Assembly: GCF_902859725.1 (NCBI RefSeq)
Contig: NZ_CADIJP010000005.1
Location: 282,331 to 346,330 of the forward strand
Length of the DNA: 64,000 bases
DNA from: Achromobacter mucicolens
GTDB taxonomy: Bacteria; Pseudomonadota; Gammaproteobacteria; Burkholderiales; Burkholderiaceae_B
Direction: 5' to 3'
The notes under the pieces are model-generated. The model made no database searches. It had not been told where the DNA came from and was given only the letters and a program-made list of their open reading frames with translations. Positions 31,666 to 39,956 of the stretch are shown in pieces. The position numbers and the translations under genes are program-made. How positions within the stretch are numbered: the first letter of the stretch is position 1; every line of letters starts with the position of its first letter.

Positions 31666-32175
31666 TCAGAGAGAGGTCGCGGCCCTGGCCGCCTGGTCAT
31701 ACAGGCCGGAAAGCGCGCGCAGCGTGTGCGCCAGTTGCCGGCTGAATTCAAGACCGCCCCCGCCCGGGCCGTCCAGGCCGGCGGTCAGGCATTGCTCGCG
31801 GATTTCGCCGTAGCGCTTCAGGATCGCCGCGCCGTCGGGGGTGACGCTGTAGAAGACTTCCTTGCTGCTGCGCTCGCCGCGCACCACGCCAAGACGTTCC
31901 AGCTTTTTGAGCGCATAGCTGACGATATGGGTGTCTTCGACATTGAGCGTGAAGCAGATATCGGCCAGCTTCTTCGGACGCTCACGATGGTAGACATGGT
32001 GGAACACCATCACGTCGGTGGGCGTCAGGTCGGGCAGACCCGCCGCAGCCATGCATCGCACCGTCCAGCGGTCGAAGGCGTGGCTGGCAATCATGAGCCC
32101 GAATTCCACTTCGGACAGGTCGGGCGCGCTGCCGCCGGCAAGATGTGCCGACGACGCTATCAAGGTGGGGCTCAT
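31666..32175 (-). CDS. MarR-like winged-helix regulator
   Basis: A 169-residue winged-helix protein. The DNA-binding region (about 50-115) reads [60 protein letters not shown], a MarR-type helix-turn-helix followed by a beta wing. It lies just upstream of the 5-oxoprolinase gene on the same strand and probably controls it and itself. A 9-bp-arm palindrome (32200-32232) in an AT-rich stretch upstream of its start is a likely operator. Effector unknown. Confidence 0.85.
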   Translation of the reverse strand: MSPTLIASSAHLAGGSAPDLSEVEFGLMIASHAFDRWTVRCMAAAGLPDLTPTDVMVFHHVYHRERPKKLADICFTLNVEDTHIVSYALKKLERLGVVRGERSSKEVFYSVTPDGAAILKRYGEIREQCLTAGLDGPGGGGLEFSRQLAHTLRALSGLYDQAARAATSL

Positions 32176-32199
32176 AAGGGCGCAAGCGAAGATTAATTG

Positions 32200-32232
32200 G
32201 ATGAAATACTAATAATTTATCTATATTTCATC
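32200..32232. promoter_or_regulatory. Candidate operator of the MarR-like regulator
   Basis: GATGAAATA (32200-32208) and TATTTCATC (32224-32232) are perfect inverted repeats separated by 15 bp of AT-rich sequence, starting 25 bp upstream of the regulator's ATG. The spacer (CTAATAATTTATCTA) could hold a -10 element. Symmetry and place fit an autoregulatory MarR site. Confidence 0.55.
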
Positions 32233-32255
32233 AATAAAAAATGGCAGCGGACGGC

Positions 32256-32279
32256 AAAAAATCCCTCGTTTCGAGGGAA
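32256..32279 (-). terminator. Terminator of nudC
   Basis: On the minus strand TCCCTCG-AAA-CGAGGGA is followed by TTTTTT. It lies 33 bp beyond the nudC stop codon and fits a rho-independent terminator. Confidence 0.8.
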
Positions 32280-32311
32280 TACCCCTAGCGATTAAGGCCG
32301 CGGTAAAGCCG

Positions 32312-33082
32312 TCAGGGCGCGTTCCACCCCATGGGCAGATTGGCCCGGATCATCCAGCCGGCAATCGAAATGCGCGCCGCGATCTCGGGCATGGCGTCGC
32401 CCGGCCCGAACCAGCGCGCGTCTGCAATTTCGTCTTCCTGGACCCGGATGTCGCCAGAGACGTAGTCCGCGGTGAACGCGACCATCAGCGAATGCGGAAA
32501 CGGCCACGGCTGGCTGCCGAAGTACTGCAGGTTGCCGACTTTCAGCCCGACCTCTTCGAAGACCTCGCGATGGACAGTCTGCTCGATGCTTTCGCCGGGC
32601 TCGACGAAGCCGGCCAGCGCGGTGTAGCGGGCAGTCGGCGCGTTGGCGTGACGCGCCAGCAGAATGCTGTCGCCTTTGCGGATCAGCACCATCATCGCCG
32701 GCGAGATGCGCGGGTATGCGGACAGGCCGCACGCCGGGCAGCGCAGGCAGAATTCGTGCGCAACACGTTCGGCAGGCGTGCCGCAAGCGCCACAGAACCG
32801 GTGGGTTCTCGCCCATTCGGCGATTTGATAGGCGCGGCCGGCCAGCGCCATGCCTTCGTCGTCGAACACGCCGAACAGCGAGCGCAGTTTCTTGAAGGCG
32901 TAACCCTCGGGCGCTTCGAGGCCGGGGTCAACACAGACCGTGCGATACGGCGACCCCGCCTGCATCCAGACCGGCTGCAAGGCCGAGGCGCCAAGCCCGA
33001 TGCGTTCACACAACGCCGAATCCGGCAACACGCTGGACGACACCTCGACCAGCAATTCATCACGGCGAAAAACGAAATTCAC
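32312..33082 (-). CDS. nudC: NAD-capped RNA hydrolase / NADH pyrophosphatase NudC
   Basis: A 256-residue Nudix enzyme that cleaves NAD(H) and removes NAD caps from RNA. The zinc ribbon uses C97, C100, C115 and C118 (FCGACG, CLRCPACG), nearly the same positions as in E. coli NudC. The Nudix box GFVEPGESIEQTVHREVFEE with VGL fits GX5EX7REUXEEXGU, and SQPWPFPHSLM is the NudC-specific motif. Single gene with its own terminator; divergent from the TRAP operon. Confidence 0.96.
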   Translation of the reverse strand: MNFVFRRDELLVEVSSSVLPDSALCERIGLGASALQPVWMQAGSPYRTVCVDPGLEAPEGYAFKKLRSLFGVFDDEGMALAGRAYQIAEWARTHRFCGACGTPAERVAHEFCLRCPACGLSAYPRISPAMMVLIRKGDSILLARHANAPTARYTALAGFVEPGESIEQTVHREVFEEVGLKVGNLQYFGSQPWPFPHSLMVAFTADYVSGDIRVQEDEIADARWFGPGDAMPEIAARISIAGWMIRANLPMGWNAP

Positions 33083-33375
33083 ACGACCCTCTTCGGCGCG
33101 TCATCGATCCCGCAATCTTAGAAGAAAAACGCGCTGACAGCCGGTCTGCGCGCCGCACCAGGCGTGGACCTCGCGGCGTCATTGAACCTTCAACCAATGA
33201 ACAACATTCCCTTCCTAGGAATTACCCGTAAAACGCCGATTTACCGCGCTTTGTTACCGCACAGCAACATAGAATGGCACGGCGCTCGGGCGGCGCGATG
33301 CCGCGCCGCGCATGCTTTTTTTCGCAATGCCTATCGGGTCAGACCCGACTTCACCATTCGCAAAGAAGGACCACC

Positions 33376-34350
33376 ATGTACAAGAAAATCTCGCTGCTCA
33401 CCGGCAGCATCGTCCTGGCATTCAGCGCGGGCGCACAGGCCCAGACCAAGTGGGACCTCCCCAGCGCCTACCCGGCGAGCAACTTCCACGTCGAGAACCT
33501 GACGACCTTCATCAAGGACGTCGACTCGCTGTCGCAAGGCAAGCTCAAGATCACGCTGCACAACAATGCCTCGCTGTACAAGGCGCCGGAAATCAAGCGC
33601 GCGGTGCAAGGCAACCAGGCCCAGATCGGCGAAATCCTGCTGACCAACTTCGCCAACGAAGACCCGATCTACGAACTGGACGGCCTGCCCTTCCTGGCCA
33701 CCGGCTACGACGCATCCTTCAAGCTGTACCAGGCCCAGAAGCCGTTCCTGGAAAAGAAGCTGGCCTCGCAAGGCATGACCTTGCTGTACGCCGTGGCATG
33801 GCCGCCCCAAGGCATCTTCGCCAACAAGGACATCAAGCAAATCAGCGACATGAAGGGCCTGAAGTGGCGCGCCTACAGCCCGGTCACGGCCAAGATCGCC
33901 GAACTGGTCGGCGCGCAGCCCGTCACCGTGCAGCAGGCCGAACTGGCGCAGGCACTGGCCACGGGCGTGATCGATTCGTACATGTCGTCGGCGTCCACCG
34001 GCTACGACACCAAGACGTACGAGTACATCAAGAAGTTCTACGACACGCAGGCCTGGTTGCCCAAGAACGCCATCATCGTCAACAAGAAGGCGTTTGACGC
34101 GTTGGACCCCGCCACGCAGGAAGCGCTCAAGAAGGCTGCCGCGCAAGCCGAAGAGCGCGGCTGGAAGCTGTCGCAGGAAAAGAACAAGTGGTATCAGGCC
34201 GAACTGGCCAAGAACGGCATGGAAACCATCCAGCCCACGGTTGAGCTCAAGGAAGGCCTGAGCGTGATCGGCAAGCGCATGCTGGACGACTGGCTCAAGA
34301 AGGCTGGCGCGGACGGCCAGGCCATGATCGACGCCTACAAGAAGCAGTGA
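33376..34350 (+). CDS. TRAP transporter substrate-binding protein (first system)
   Basis: A 324-residue DctP-family periplasmic protein. The signal peptide (MYKKISLLTGSIVLAFSAGA then QAQ) is cleaved near residue 23. R165 in KGLKWRAYSP is the Arg that clamps the substrate carboxylate in DctP proteins, so an organic acid ligand is expected. ATG 33376 follows GAAGGACCACC. It forms an operon with the small and large membrane subunits (7-bp gap to the next gene). No regulator gene adjoins, and the substrate is unknown. Confidence 0.92.
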   Translation: MYKKISLLTGSIVLAFSAGAQAQTKWDLPSAYPASNFHVENLTTFIKDVDSLSQGKLKITLHNNASLYKAPEIKRAVQGNQAQIGEILLTNFANEDPIYELDGLPFLATGYDASFKLYQAQKPFLEKKLASQGMTLLYAVAWPPQGIFANKDIKQISDMKGLKWRAYSPVTAKIAELVGAQPVTVQQAELAQALATGVIDSYMSSASTGYDTKTYEYIKKFYDTQAWLPKNAIIVNKKAFDALDPATQEALKKAAAQAEERGWKLSQEKNKWYQAELAKNGMETIQPTVELKEGLSVIGKRMLDDWLKKAGADGQAMIDAYKKQ

Positions 34351-34357
34351 TATCGCC

Positions 34358-34858
34358 ATGCGCCGTTTTCTAGATAACCTGTACGGCGCGGCCGGCCTTC
34401 TGGCCGGCCTGTGCACGATAGGTGTACTCGTCTCGGTGCTGGCGGCGATCATCGCCCGCCAGCTCAGCTTCAACATTCCCGGCACTGACGCCTATGCCGG
34501 CTATTTCATGGCCGCCGCGGGCTTTCTTGCGCTGGCCAGCACGTTCAAGCACGGCGAGCACATCCGTGTGACGCTGCTGCTCAATTCGCTGAATCCCGCT
34601 GGCAGCCGCCGGCTGGACATCTTCGCCTTGGCCGTGGGTTGCCTGCTGGCCGCCGCCTTCGCCTTCTTCAGCGTCAAGCTCACCTACGACTCCTGGCTGT
34701 TCAACGACATTTCCACGTCGAACGACGCCACGCCGCTCTGGATCCCGCAAACGACCATGGCCGTGGGCACGATCCTGTTCTTCATCGCACTCGTCGACGA
34801 ACTGGTCCGCCGTTCGCGCGGCGTCGCCGCCGCAACCTCGCAGCAAACCCATGAATGA
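34358..34858 (+). CDS. TRAP transporter small permease (DctQ) (first system)
   Basis: A 166-residue four-helix membrane protein. The start MRRFLDNLYGAAGLLAGLCT, the GTDAYAGYFMAAAGFLALAS stretch and the helix ATPLWIPQTTMAVGTILFFI match DctQ subunits. Its last eight bases overlap the large-permease start (ATGAATGA), so the two are coupled. Confidence 0.9.
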   Translation: MRRFLDNLYGAAGLLAGLCTIGVLVSVLAAIIARQLSFNIPGTDAYAGYFMAAAGFLALASTFKHGEHIRVTLLLNSLNPAGSRRLDIFALAVGCLLAAAFAFFSVKLTYDSWLFNDISTSNDATPLWIPQTTMAVGTILFFIALVDELVRRSRGVAAATSQQTHE

Positions 34859-36152
34859 ACTTCTCGTCATCACCTTATTGGTCGTCTCGATCTTCGTCCT
34901 GCTTGGATGCGGGGTCTGGGTCGGCCTGACCCTGGCGGGCACCGCCTGGATCGGCATGGAGATCTTCTCCAGCCGCCCGGCCGGCGACGCCATGGCCGTC
35001 ACGATCTGGGGCGCCTCGTCCAGCTGGACGTTGACCGCCCTGCCGCTCTTTCTGTGGATGGGTGAAATCCTGTTTCGCACACGGCTTTCCGAAGACCTGT
35101 TCAAGGGGCTTGCGCCCTGGCTGAACCGGTTGCCGGGGCGCCTCTTGCACACGAACGTGATCGGCTGCGCGATTTTCGCGGCCGTGTCGGGCTCGTCGGC
35201 CGCCACGTGCGCGACGGTGGGCAAGATGACCATCCCCGAGCTGACCCGCCGCGGCTACCCCGAGGATAAGATTCTCGGCACGCTGTCAGGCGCCGGCACG
35301 CTCGGTCTGCTGATCCCGCCCTCGATCATCATGATCGTGTACGGCGTGGCGGCGGACGTGTCCATCGCCAAGCTGTTCATCGCCGGCATCATTCCGGGCA
35401 TCCTGCTCGCGCTGCTGTTCAGCGGCTACATCGCCTGGTGGGCGATCCGCAATCCCGGCGAAGTGCCGGCGGCGGATCCGGGCCTGACGTTCATGCAGAA
35501 GCTGTCACGCTCGCGCCATCTGATTCCGGTGCTGCTGCTGATCGGCGCGGTGCTGGGCTCGATCTACACCGGCATCGCGACGGCCACGGAAGCGGCGGCA
35601 GTGGGTGTGGTGGGCGCGCTGATCCTGTCGGCGCTGCAGGGATCGCTTAACGGCTCCACGTTCAAGCAGTCGCTCCTGGGCGCCACCCGCCTGTATTGCA
35701 TGATCGCGCTGATCCTGGCGGGCGCCCAGTTCCTCACGCTGGCGATGGGCTACATCGGCCTGCCGCGCGCGTTGGCGGAATGGATTGGCGGACTTGGTCT
35801 GTCGCAGTTCGGCCTCATCATGGCGCTGATGGTGTTCTTCATCATCCTGGGTTGCTTCCTGGACGGCATCTCGATCGTGGTGCTGACCATGGGCGTGCTG
35901 CTGCCGACGGTGCAAGCCGCCGGCATCGACCTGATCTGGTTCGGCATTTTCATCGTGTTCGTGGTGGAAATGGCGCAGATCACGCCGCCAGTGGGGTTCA
36001 ACCTGTTCGTGCTGTCCGGCATGAGCGGGCGTGAACTGCCCTACATCGCGCGCGCCTCGCTGCCGATGTTCATCCTGATGATCGTGGCCGTGCTGCTGCT
36101 TTATGTGGCCCCTGGCATCGCCACCTGGTTGCCGCTGCACATGACGCTGTAA
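34851..36152 (+). CDS. TRAP transporter large permease (DctM) (first system)
   Basis: A 433-residue DctM-family permease with about 12 membrane segments. Family landmarks are AAVSGSSAATCATVGKMTIP, LSGAGTLGLLIPPSIIMIVY, YTGIATATEAAAVGVVGALI and FFIILGCFLDGISIVVLTMG, ending MAQITPPVGFNLFVLSGMSG. Substrate uptake is driven by the sodium or proton gradient together with DctP and DctQ. A strong terminator follows. Confidence 0.94.
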   Translation: MNELLVITLLVVSIFVLLGCGVWVGLTLAGTAWIGMEIFSSRPAGDAMAVTIWGASSSWTLTALPLFLWMGEILFRTRLSEDLFKGLAPWLNRLPGRLLHTNVIGCAIFAAVSGSSAATCATVGKMTIPELTRRGYPEDKILGTLSGAGTLGLLIPPSIIMIVYGVAADVSIAKLFIAGIIPGILLALLFSGYIAWWAIRNPGEVPAADPGLTFMQKLSRSRHLIPVLLLIGAVLGSIYTGIATATEAAAVGVVGALILSALQGSLNGSTFKQSLLGATRLYCMIALILAGAQFLTLAMGYIGLPRALAEWIGGLGLSQFGLIMALMVFFIILGCFLDGISIVVLTMGVLLPTVQAAGIDLIWFGIFIVFVVEMAQITPPVGFNLFVLSGMSGRELPYIARASLPMFILMIVAVLLLYVAPGIATWLPLHMTL

Positions 36153-36484
36153 CGTCGCGCCAACGCCACAAAAACCCCGTTCCGTGAACGGGGTTTTTCT
36201 TTTCCGTCCGTCCGTTATTCAGGCGGTGCGCGCTTGCCGGCCTGTAAACCCGGGAAAACGCCGAATCTTTTCGATATTCCGCGCACGTCAACTTTCTTAG
36301 AATCCCCAGGCGTTCCTGTGCGGCACCGGCAGGACGCAACCCTGCAAAGCTGGCTGCTGCTCCGGACCCGCGCCCATTCACGGCGTCGGTGCAGCGGCCA
36401 GGCGTCCGGAAAATCGCCGGGCGCGGCAAGCCACGCCACAAGCGCGGCGCAACCATAAATCAGCTACACCTGGAGGAGTCCAAC
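36153..36484. other. 332-bp region between the TRAP operon and the porin
   Basis: The first 45 bp hold the TRAP terminator. The remainder is the porin upstream region; TTAGAAT near 36297 is a possible -10 box without a convincing -35. A GGAGGAG ribosome site sits directly before the porin ATG. I see no tRNA or small ORF of merit. Confidence 0.5.
36170..36198 (+). terminator. Terminator of the first TRAP operon
   Basis: AAAAACCCCGTTC-CGT-GAACGGGGTTTTT: an 8-bp stem plus A/T extension with T-run, 18 bp after the DctM stop codon. Confidence 0.92.
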
Positions 36485-37555
36485 ATGAAACGCATCACCC
36501 TCTCGCTGGCGGCAGCCGGCCTCGGCCTGGCCACCGGCGCGGCCAACGCTGAAACCAGCGTCACCCTGTACGGCATCGCCGACGTCAGCATCCGCTACCT
36601 GAGCACCAGCTCCGGCTCCGTTGGGCAAGACGGCAGCCGCATCAGCATGGAAAACGGCGCCATCTCCAACAGCCGTTGGGGCCTGCGCGGCTCGGAAGAC
36701 CTGGGCAATGGCAACCGCGCCTTCTTCCGCCTGGAGAACGGCATCAATCTGCAGAACGGCAATGGTTCCGATCCGTCCAAGGCGTTCAGCCGCCTGGCGT
36801 ACGTTGGCCTGGACGGCGGCAGCATCGGCACGCTGACGCTGGGCCTGCAGAACACGCCCATGTTCGACCTGCTTGCCGACTACTTCGACCCGCTGACCGT
36901 CGGCAACTACGAGCAGAACGCCTGGCTGCCCGCCGCCATGTCGCGCGTGCGCACCAACAACATGACCAAGTACGCCAACACGTTCGGCAACCTGTCCGTC
37001 GTGGCGTCGTGGGCCAACGGCGAAGACTGGGACGACCGCAAGGCCGGCCAGCAGTACGGCGCCAGCCTGCGCTACACGATCGGCCAGCTCGGCCTGGGCG
37101 CGGCCTGGCAGCAAACCTACGCCGCCACCGATTCCGACGAACGCCAGCGCGCCTGGAACCTGAACGCGTCCTACCAATTCGAATCGGCCAAGGTCTTCGC
37201 GGGTTACTTCAACGGCCGTGACGAAACCGGTTGGGTCAATGGCGTCATGGGCGGCACCACCACCGCCAGCCTGGACCGCAAGGACAACGGCTACTTCGCC
37301 GGCGTGACCTGGCAAGCCACCCCGCGCTGGGCCATCACGGGCGCGGCCTACTACGACCGCAGCGAGAACGTGGTCGTGGAAGGCGACAAGGGCAAACGCT
37401 ACGCGCTGGTCGCCGTGGCTGAATACTCGCTGTCCAAGCGGTCCCAACTGTACGGCACCGTCGACTGGAACAAGGTCAGCGACGCCGCCAGCGGCGAAAT
37501 CGCAGGCAAGAGCAACCAGCTTGGCGCAGCGGTGGGGTTCAGGCACATTTTCTAA
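36485..37555 (+). CDS. General porin, betaproteobacterial type
   Basis: A 356-residue outer-membrane trimeric porin. The signal peptide ends at ANA (MKRITLSLAAAGLGLATGAA then NAETSVTLYG). ETSVTLYGIADVSIRYL, SRWGLRGSEDLGNGNRAFFR, LENGINLQNG and the terminal GAAVGFRHIF with C-terminal Phe are typical of Bordetella/Neisseria-type porins. ATG 36485 follows GGAGGAGTCCAAC. Lies after the TRAP operon but is separated by a terminator, so it is likely independent. Confidence 0.93.
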   Translation: MKRITLSLAAAGLGLATGAANAETSVTLYGIADVSIRYLSTSSGSVGQDGSRISMENGAISNSRWGLRGSEDLGNGNRAFFRLENGINLQNGNGSDPSKAFSRLAYVGLDGGSIGTLTLGLQNTPMFDLLADYFDPLTVGNYEQNAWLPAAMSRVRTNNMTKYANTFGNLSVVASWANGEDWDDRKAGQQYGASLRYTIGQLGLGAAWQQTYAATDSDERQRAWNLNASYQFESAKVFAGYFNGRDETGWVNGVMGGTTTASLDRKDNGYFAGVTWQATPRWAITGAAYYDRSENVVVEGDKGKRYALVAVAEYSLSKRSQLYGTVDWNKVSDAASGEIAGKSNQLGAAVGFRHIF

Positions 37556-37561
37556 ACCCCG

Positions 37562-37624
37562 GGTGTCTGATACCCATGTAACGCCGTCTTCCGTCCAAGA
37601 TGGCGCCCAAGGTTGTCAGACACC
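37562..37624. repeat. GGTGTC element 2 (terminal inverted repeats)
   Basis: Bounded by GGTGTCTGATACC (37562-37574) and GGTTGTCAGACACC (37611-37624). Compared with the element at 13978-14041 each arm carries one or two changes, but order, orientation and the 50-51 bp arm spacing are retained. It begins six bases after the porin stop codon. Confidence 0.65.
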
Positions 37625-37746
37625 CCCCTCCCCCTTGATCGCCGCCTGGACCACGGCGACAATCCCACGCGTGCCTTGCCGTTTTCCGTGGAATGTCCCC
37701 GGCCCCGCGCGTTCATCGCCATACTCCGCGGCGCCGCTTCCTCACC

Positions 37747-39066
37747 ATGAACCGGGCCCGCCGTATGAGTCTTCTCGATGCCTGCGCGCTTGTCCCGCTT
37801 GACCGCCTGCGGCGGACGGCATGGACGGCCATGGCGGTGACGGTCAGCGTGCTGCTGGCGGCCTGTTCATCGCCGGTGCAGCTGATGCCCACGCCGGTCA
37901 AATTCACGACCGGTCAGGTCGATCCGTTCGCGCACAAGGCCGCGGCCGACACCACCGCCATTCCCCTGCTGTACGCCACCAACCGCGCCGTTTTTCTCGA
38001 ATCGCGCCAACCCTTTTATTCGATCTTTCCCAGCGACACGCTGCGCCTGGGCGTGGCCAAGGTGCAGATCGGCGACGGCACATTGGACTGGGATCAGTTG
38101 CGCCAGTTGTCCACGTCGGGCAGCCAGCGCGGCCGGCCCGTGCTCAGCCTGGAGCGCATGGAAGAGCTGGTTGCGCTAGGCCCGCAAAGCGACGCGGAAA
38201 GCTCGCCCGAGGCGCAGGCTTATTTCGCGCTCATCAACGACGCCTTGGCGGTCAGCCGGCACCGCGACCTGATCATCTACGTGCATGGCTTCAACAACGC
38301 CGTATGGCGCGGCACCGCGCAGGCCGCCCAGTTCCATCACTTCACGGGGCGGCAGGCCGTGGTGCTGGTGTTTCTGTGGCCTTCGGCGGCCAGCCTGCTT
38401 GCCTATGCCACCGACGTGCGCGCGGCGCGGCAGTCCGTGCCCGCGTTTGCCCGTCTGATCGAGCTGCTTGCGCGCAACACGAACGCCGAGCACATCAACG
38501 TGCTTGCCTTCAGCGCCGGTGCGCGCATTGCCAGTGAAGGACTCGCGACGCTGGCCCAGCCGAAGAACGGCGAGACCCGCGAGGCGCTGCGGGCACGCTT
38601 GCGACTGGGACAGATCTATTTCGCGGCCCCGGATGAAGACACGTACCGCTTCGTCACCGACCTGCGCCAATACATCGACCTGACCGAACGCGTCAGCCTG
38701 GGCGCCAACCTGGACGACCGCGCCCTGCGCTTTGCGGCGCGCCACCAGCGCGCGTCCCGCGCAGGCCGGCCCAGCGCCGACGACCTGACCGAGGAGCAGG
38801 TCCAGTTCATCAACGCCGCCTCGCAGCAGTTGAACTTCGACATGATCTGGGTGGATCCCCGGGCCATTCCGGACCTGAACCGGCGTGAGCACAGTTTCTG
38901 GTTCGGCAACGCCTGGGTCAGCAGCGACGTCCTGATGCAGTTTCTGTGGCACAAGGCCCCGGCCGAACGCGGCCTGCAAGAGGGCTATACGCAGCAAGGA
39001 ATGCGGTTCTGGACGTTTCCGCCCGATTACGACCAGCGCGTCAAAGCCTTGATGCTCACGCGCTGA
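37747..39066 (+). CDS. Lipoprotein alpha/beta hydrolase (DUF900 type)
   Basis: A 439-residue predicted lipoprotein. The hydrophobic run AMAVTVSVLLAAC ends in a lipobox (LLAAC), so it should be lipid-anchored. The hydrolase part shows LLYATNRAVFL near the start of the mature domain, the oxyanion-region motif IIYVHGFNNAVWRGTAQAA and the nucleophile elbow VLAFSAGARIA. These features match the DUF900 group of esterase-like hydrolases. ATG 37747 is chosen because it gives a signal peptide with n-region RRMSLL...RLRR; 37693 and 37765 are alternatives. Substrate unknown. Confidence 0.82.
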   Translation: MNRARRMSLLDACALVPLDRLRRTAWTAMAVTVSVLLAACSSPVQLMPTPVKFTTGQVDPFAHKAAADTTAIPLLYATNRAVFLESRQPFYSIFPSDTLRLGVAKVQIGDGTLDWDQLRQLSTSGSQRGRPVLSLERMEELVALGPQSDAESSPEAQAYFALINDALAVSRHRDLIIYVHGFNNAVWRGTAQAAQFHHFTGRQAVVLVFLWPSAASLLAYATDVRAARQSVPAFARLIELLARNTNAEHINVLAFSAGARIASEGLATLAQPKNGETREALRARLRLGQIYFAAPDEDTYRFVTDLRQYIDLTERVSLGANLDDRALRFAARHQRASRAGRPSADDLTEEQVQFINAASQQLNFDMIWVDPRAIPDLNRREHSFWFGNAWVSSDVLMQFLWHKAPAERGLQEGYTQQGMRFWTFPPDYDQRVKALMLTR

Positions 39067-39120
39067 GGGGGGACGGCCGGTGGCGGACGGCCGGTCGCAG
39101 ACGCCTGCGACCGGCTCGGA

Positions 39121-39927
39121 TCAGAACACCGCCATGCGGCTGTTGATCAGGTCGGTGACCAGCATGTGCCCGGGCGCATGCGTGATGCAGAACTCGGGGC
39201 GCACCGCCGCCACCACGGACTGCGGCGTCACGCCGCAGGCCCAAAAGACCGGCATCTCGCCCGGCCGGATCTCGACGGGATCGCCGTAATCGGGGCTGCC
39301 GATATCCGCGATGCCGATCAGCGCCGGGTCGCCGATGTGCACGGGCGCGCCATGCACCGACGGAAACCGCGACGTGACCTGAATGGCGCGAATGGCGTCG
39401 GCGGCCTTCAAGGGCCGCATCGACACCACCAGCGGACCGCCGAATACGCCTGCGGGCTGCGTCGCGATGTTGGTGCGGTACATGGGCACATTGCTGCCCT
39501 GTTCGATGTGGCGCACAGGCAAGCCGTTGTCCAGCATCGCCTCTTCGAACGAGAACGAGCAGCCGATGAGAAATGACACGAGATCGTCGCGCCACAGGTC
39601 GCGCACGTCCGTCGGCTCGGCCACCAGCTCGCCGTCCTTCCAGACCCGGTATCGCGGAATATCGGTGCGGATGTCGATGTCCGCGCCCAGCTCCGGCAAC
39701 GCCGGGTCGCCGGGCTCGGACATGGCCAGCAAGGGGCACGGCTTGGGGTTGCGCTGGCAAAAATGCAGAAAGTCCGCCGCCAGGGCGCGCGGCAGGATCG
39801 CCAGGTTGGCCTGCACGTGTCCGGGCGCCAGATTCGCCGTGGGGCCCGTCAGGCGTCCGCTGCGGGCATCCAGCCGCGCCTGGCGGGCAAGCGCCAGGCT
39901 GGTTCTAACGTTATCTACGTCAGGCAT
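39121..39927 (-). CDS. DUF1445 family hydro-lyase / D-glutamate cyclase-like protein
   Basis: A 268-residue protein of the DUF1445 family, named putative hydro-lyase in bacteria and homologous to mammalian D-glutamate cyclase, which converts D-glutamate to 5-oxo-D-proline. Family segments: [69 protein letters not shown] and [14 protein letters not shown]-like [20 protein letters not shown]. The start is ATG 39927 ([18 protein letters not shown]). Last gene of the operon running from the second TRAP system through DUF2848 and amidase; the true reaction is unproven. Confidence 0.87.
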   Translation of the reverse strand: MPDVDNVRTSLALARQARLDARSGRLTGPTANLAPGHVQANLAILPRALAADFLHFCQRNPKPCPLLAMSEPGDPALPELGADIDIRTDIPRYRVWKDGELVAEPTDVRDLWRDDLVSFLIGCSFSFEEAMLDNGLPVRHIEQGSNVPMYRTNIATQPAGVFGGPLVVSMRPLKAADAIRAIQVTSRFPSVHGAPVHIGDPALIGIADIGSPDYGDPVEIRPGEMPVFWACGVTPQSVVAAVRPEFCITHAPGHMLVTDLINSRMAVF

Positions 39928-39956
39928 GCATTCTCTCGTTGCGAAAAGATTGCCGG

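Noticed and set aside
28308-31745. A plus-strand open frame of more than 1100 codons opposite the 5-oxoprolinase
   Set aside because: Composition is His/Arg/Ala-rich, typical of an antisense shadow; the minus-strand HyuA-HyuB protein is clearly the real product.
33274-33290. Sigma-54 promoter before the first TRAP operon (TGGCAC seen)
   Set aside because: The -24-like TGGCAC has no TTGC at the right spacing.
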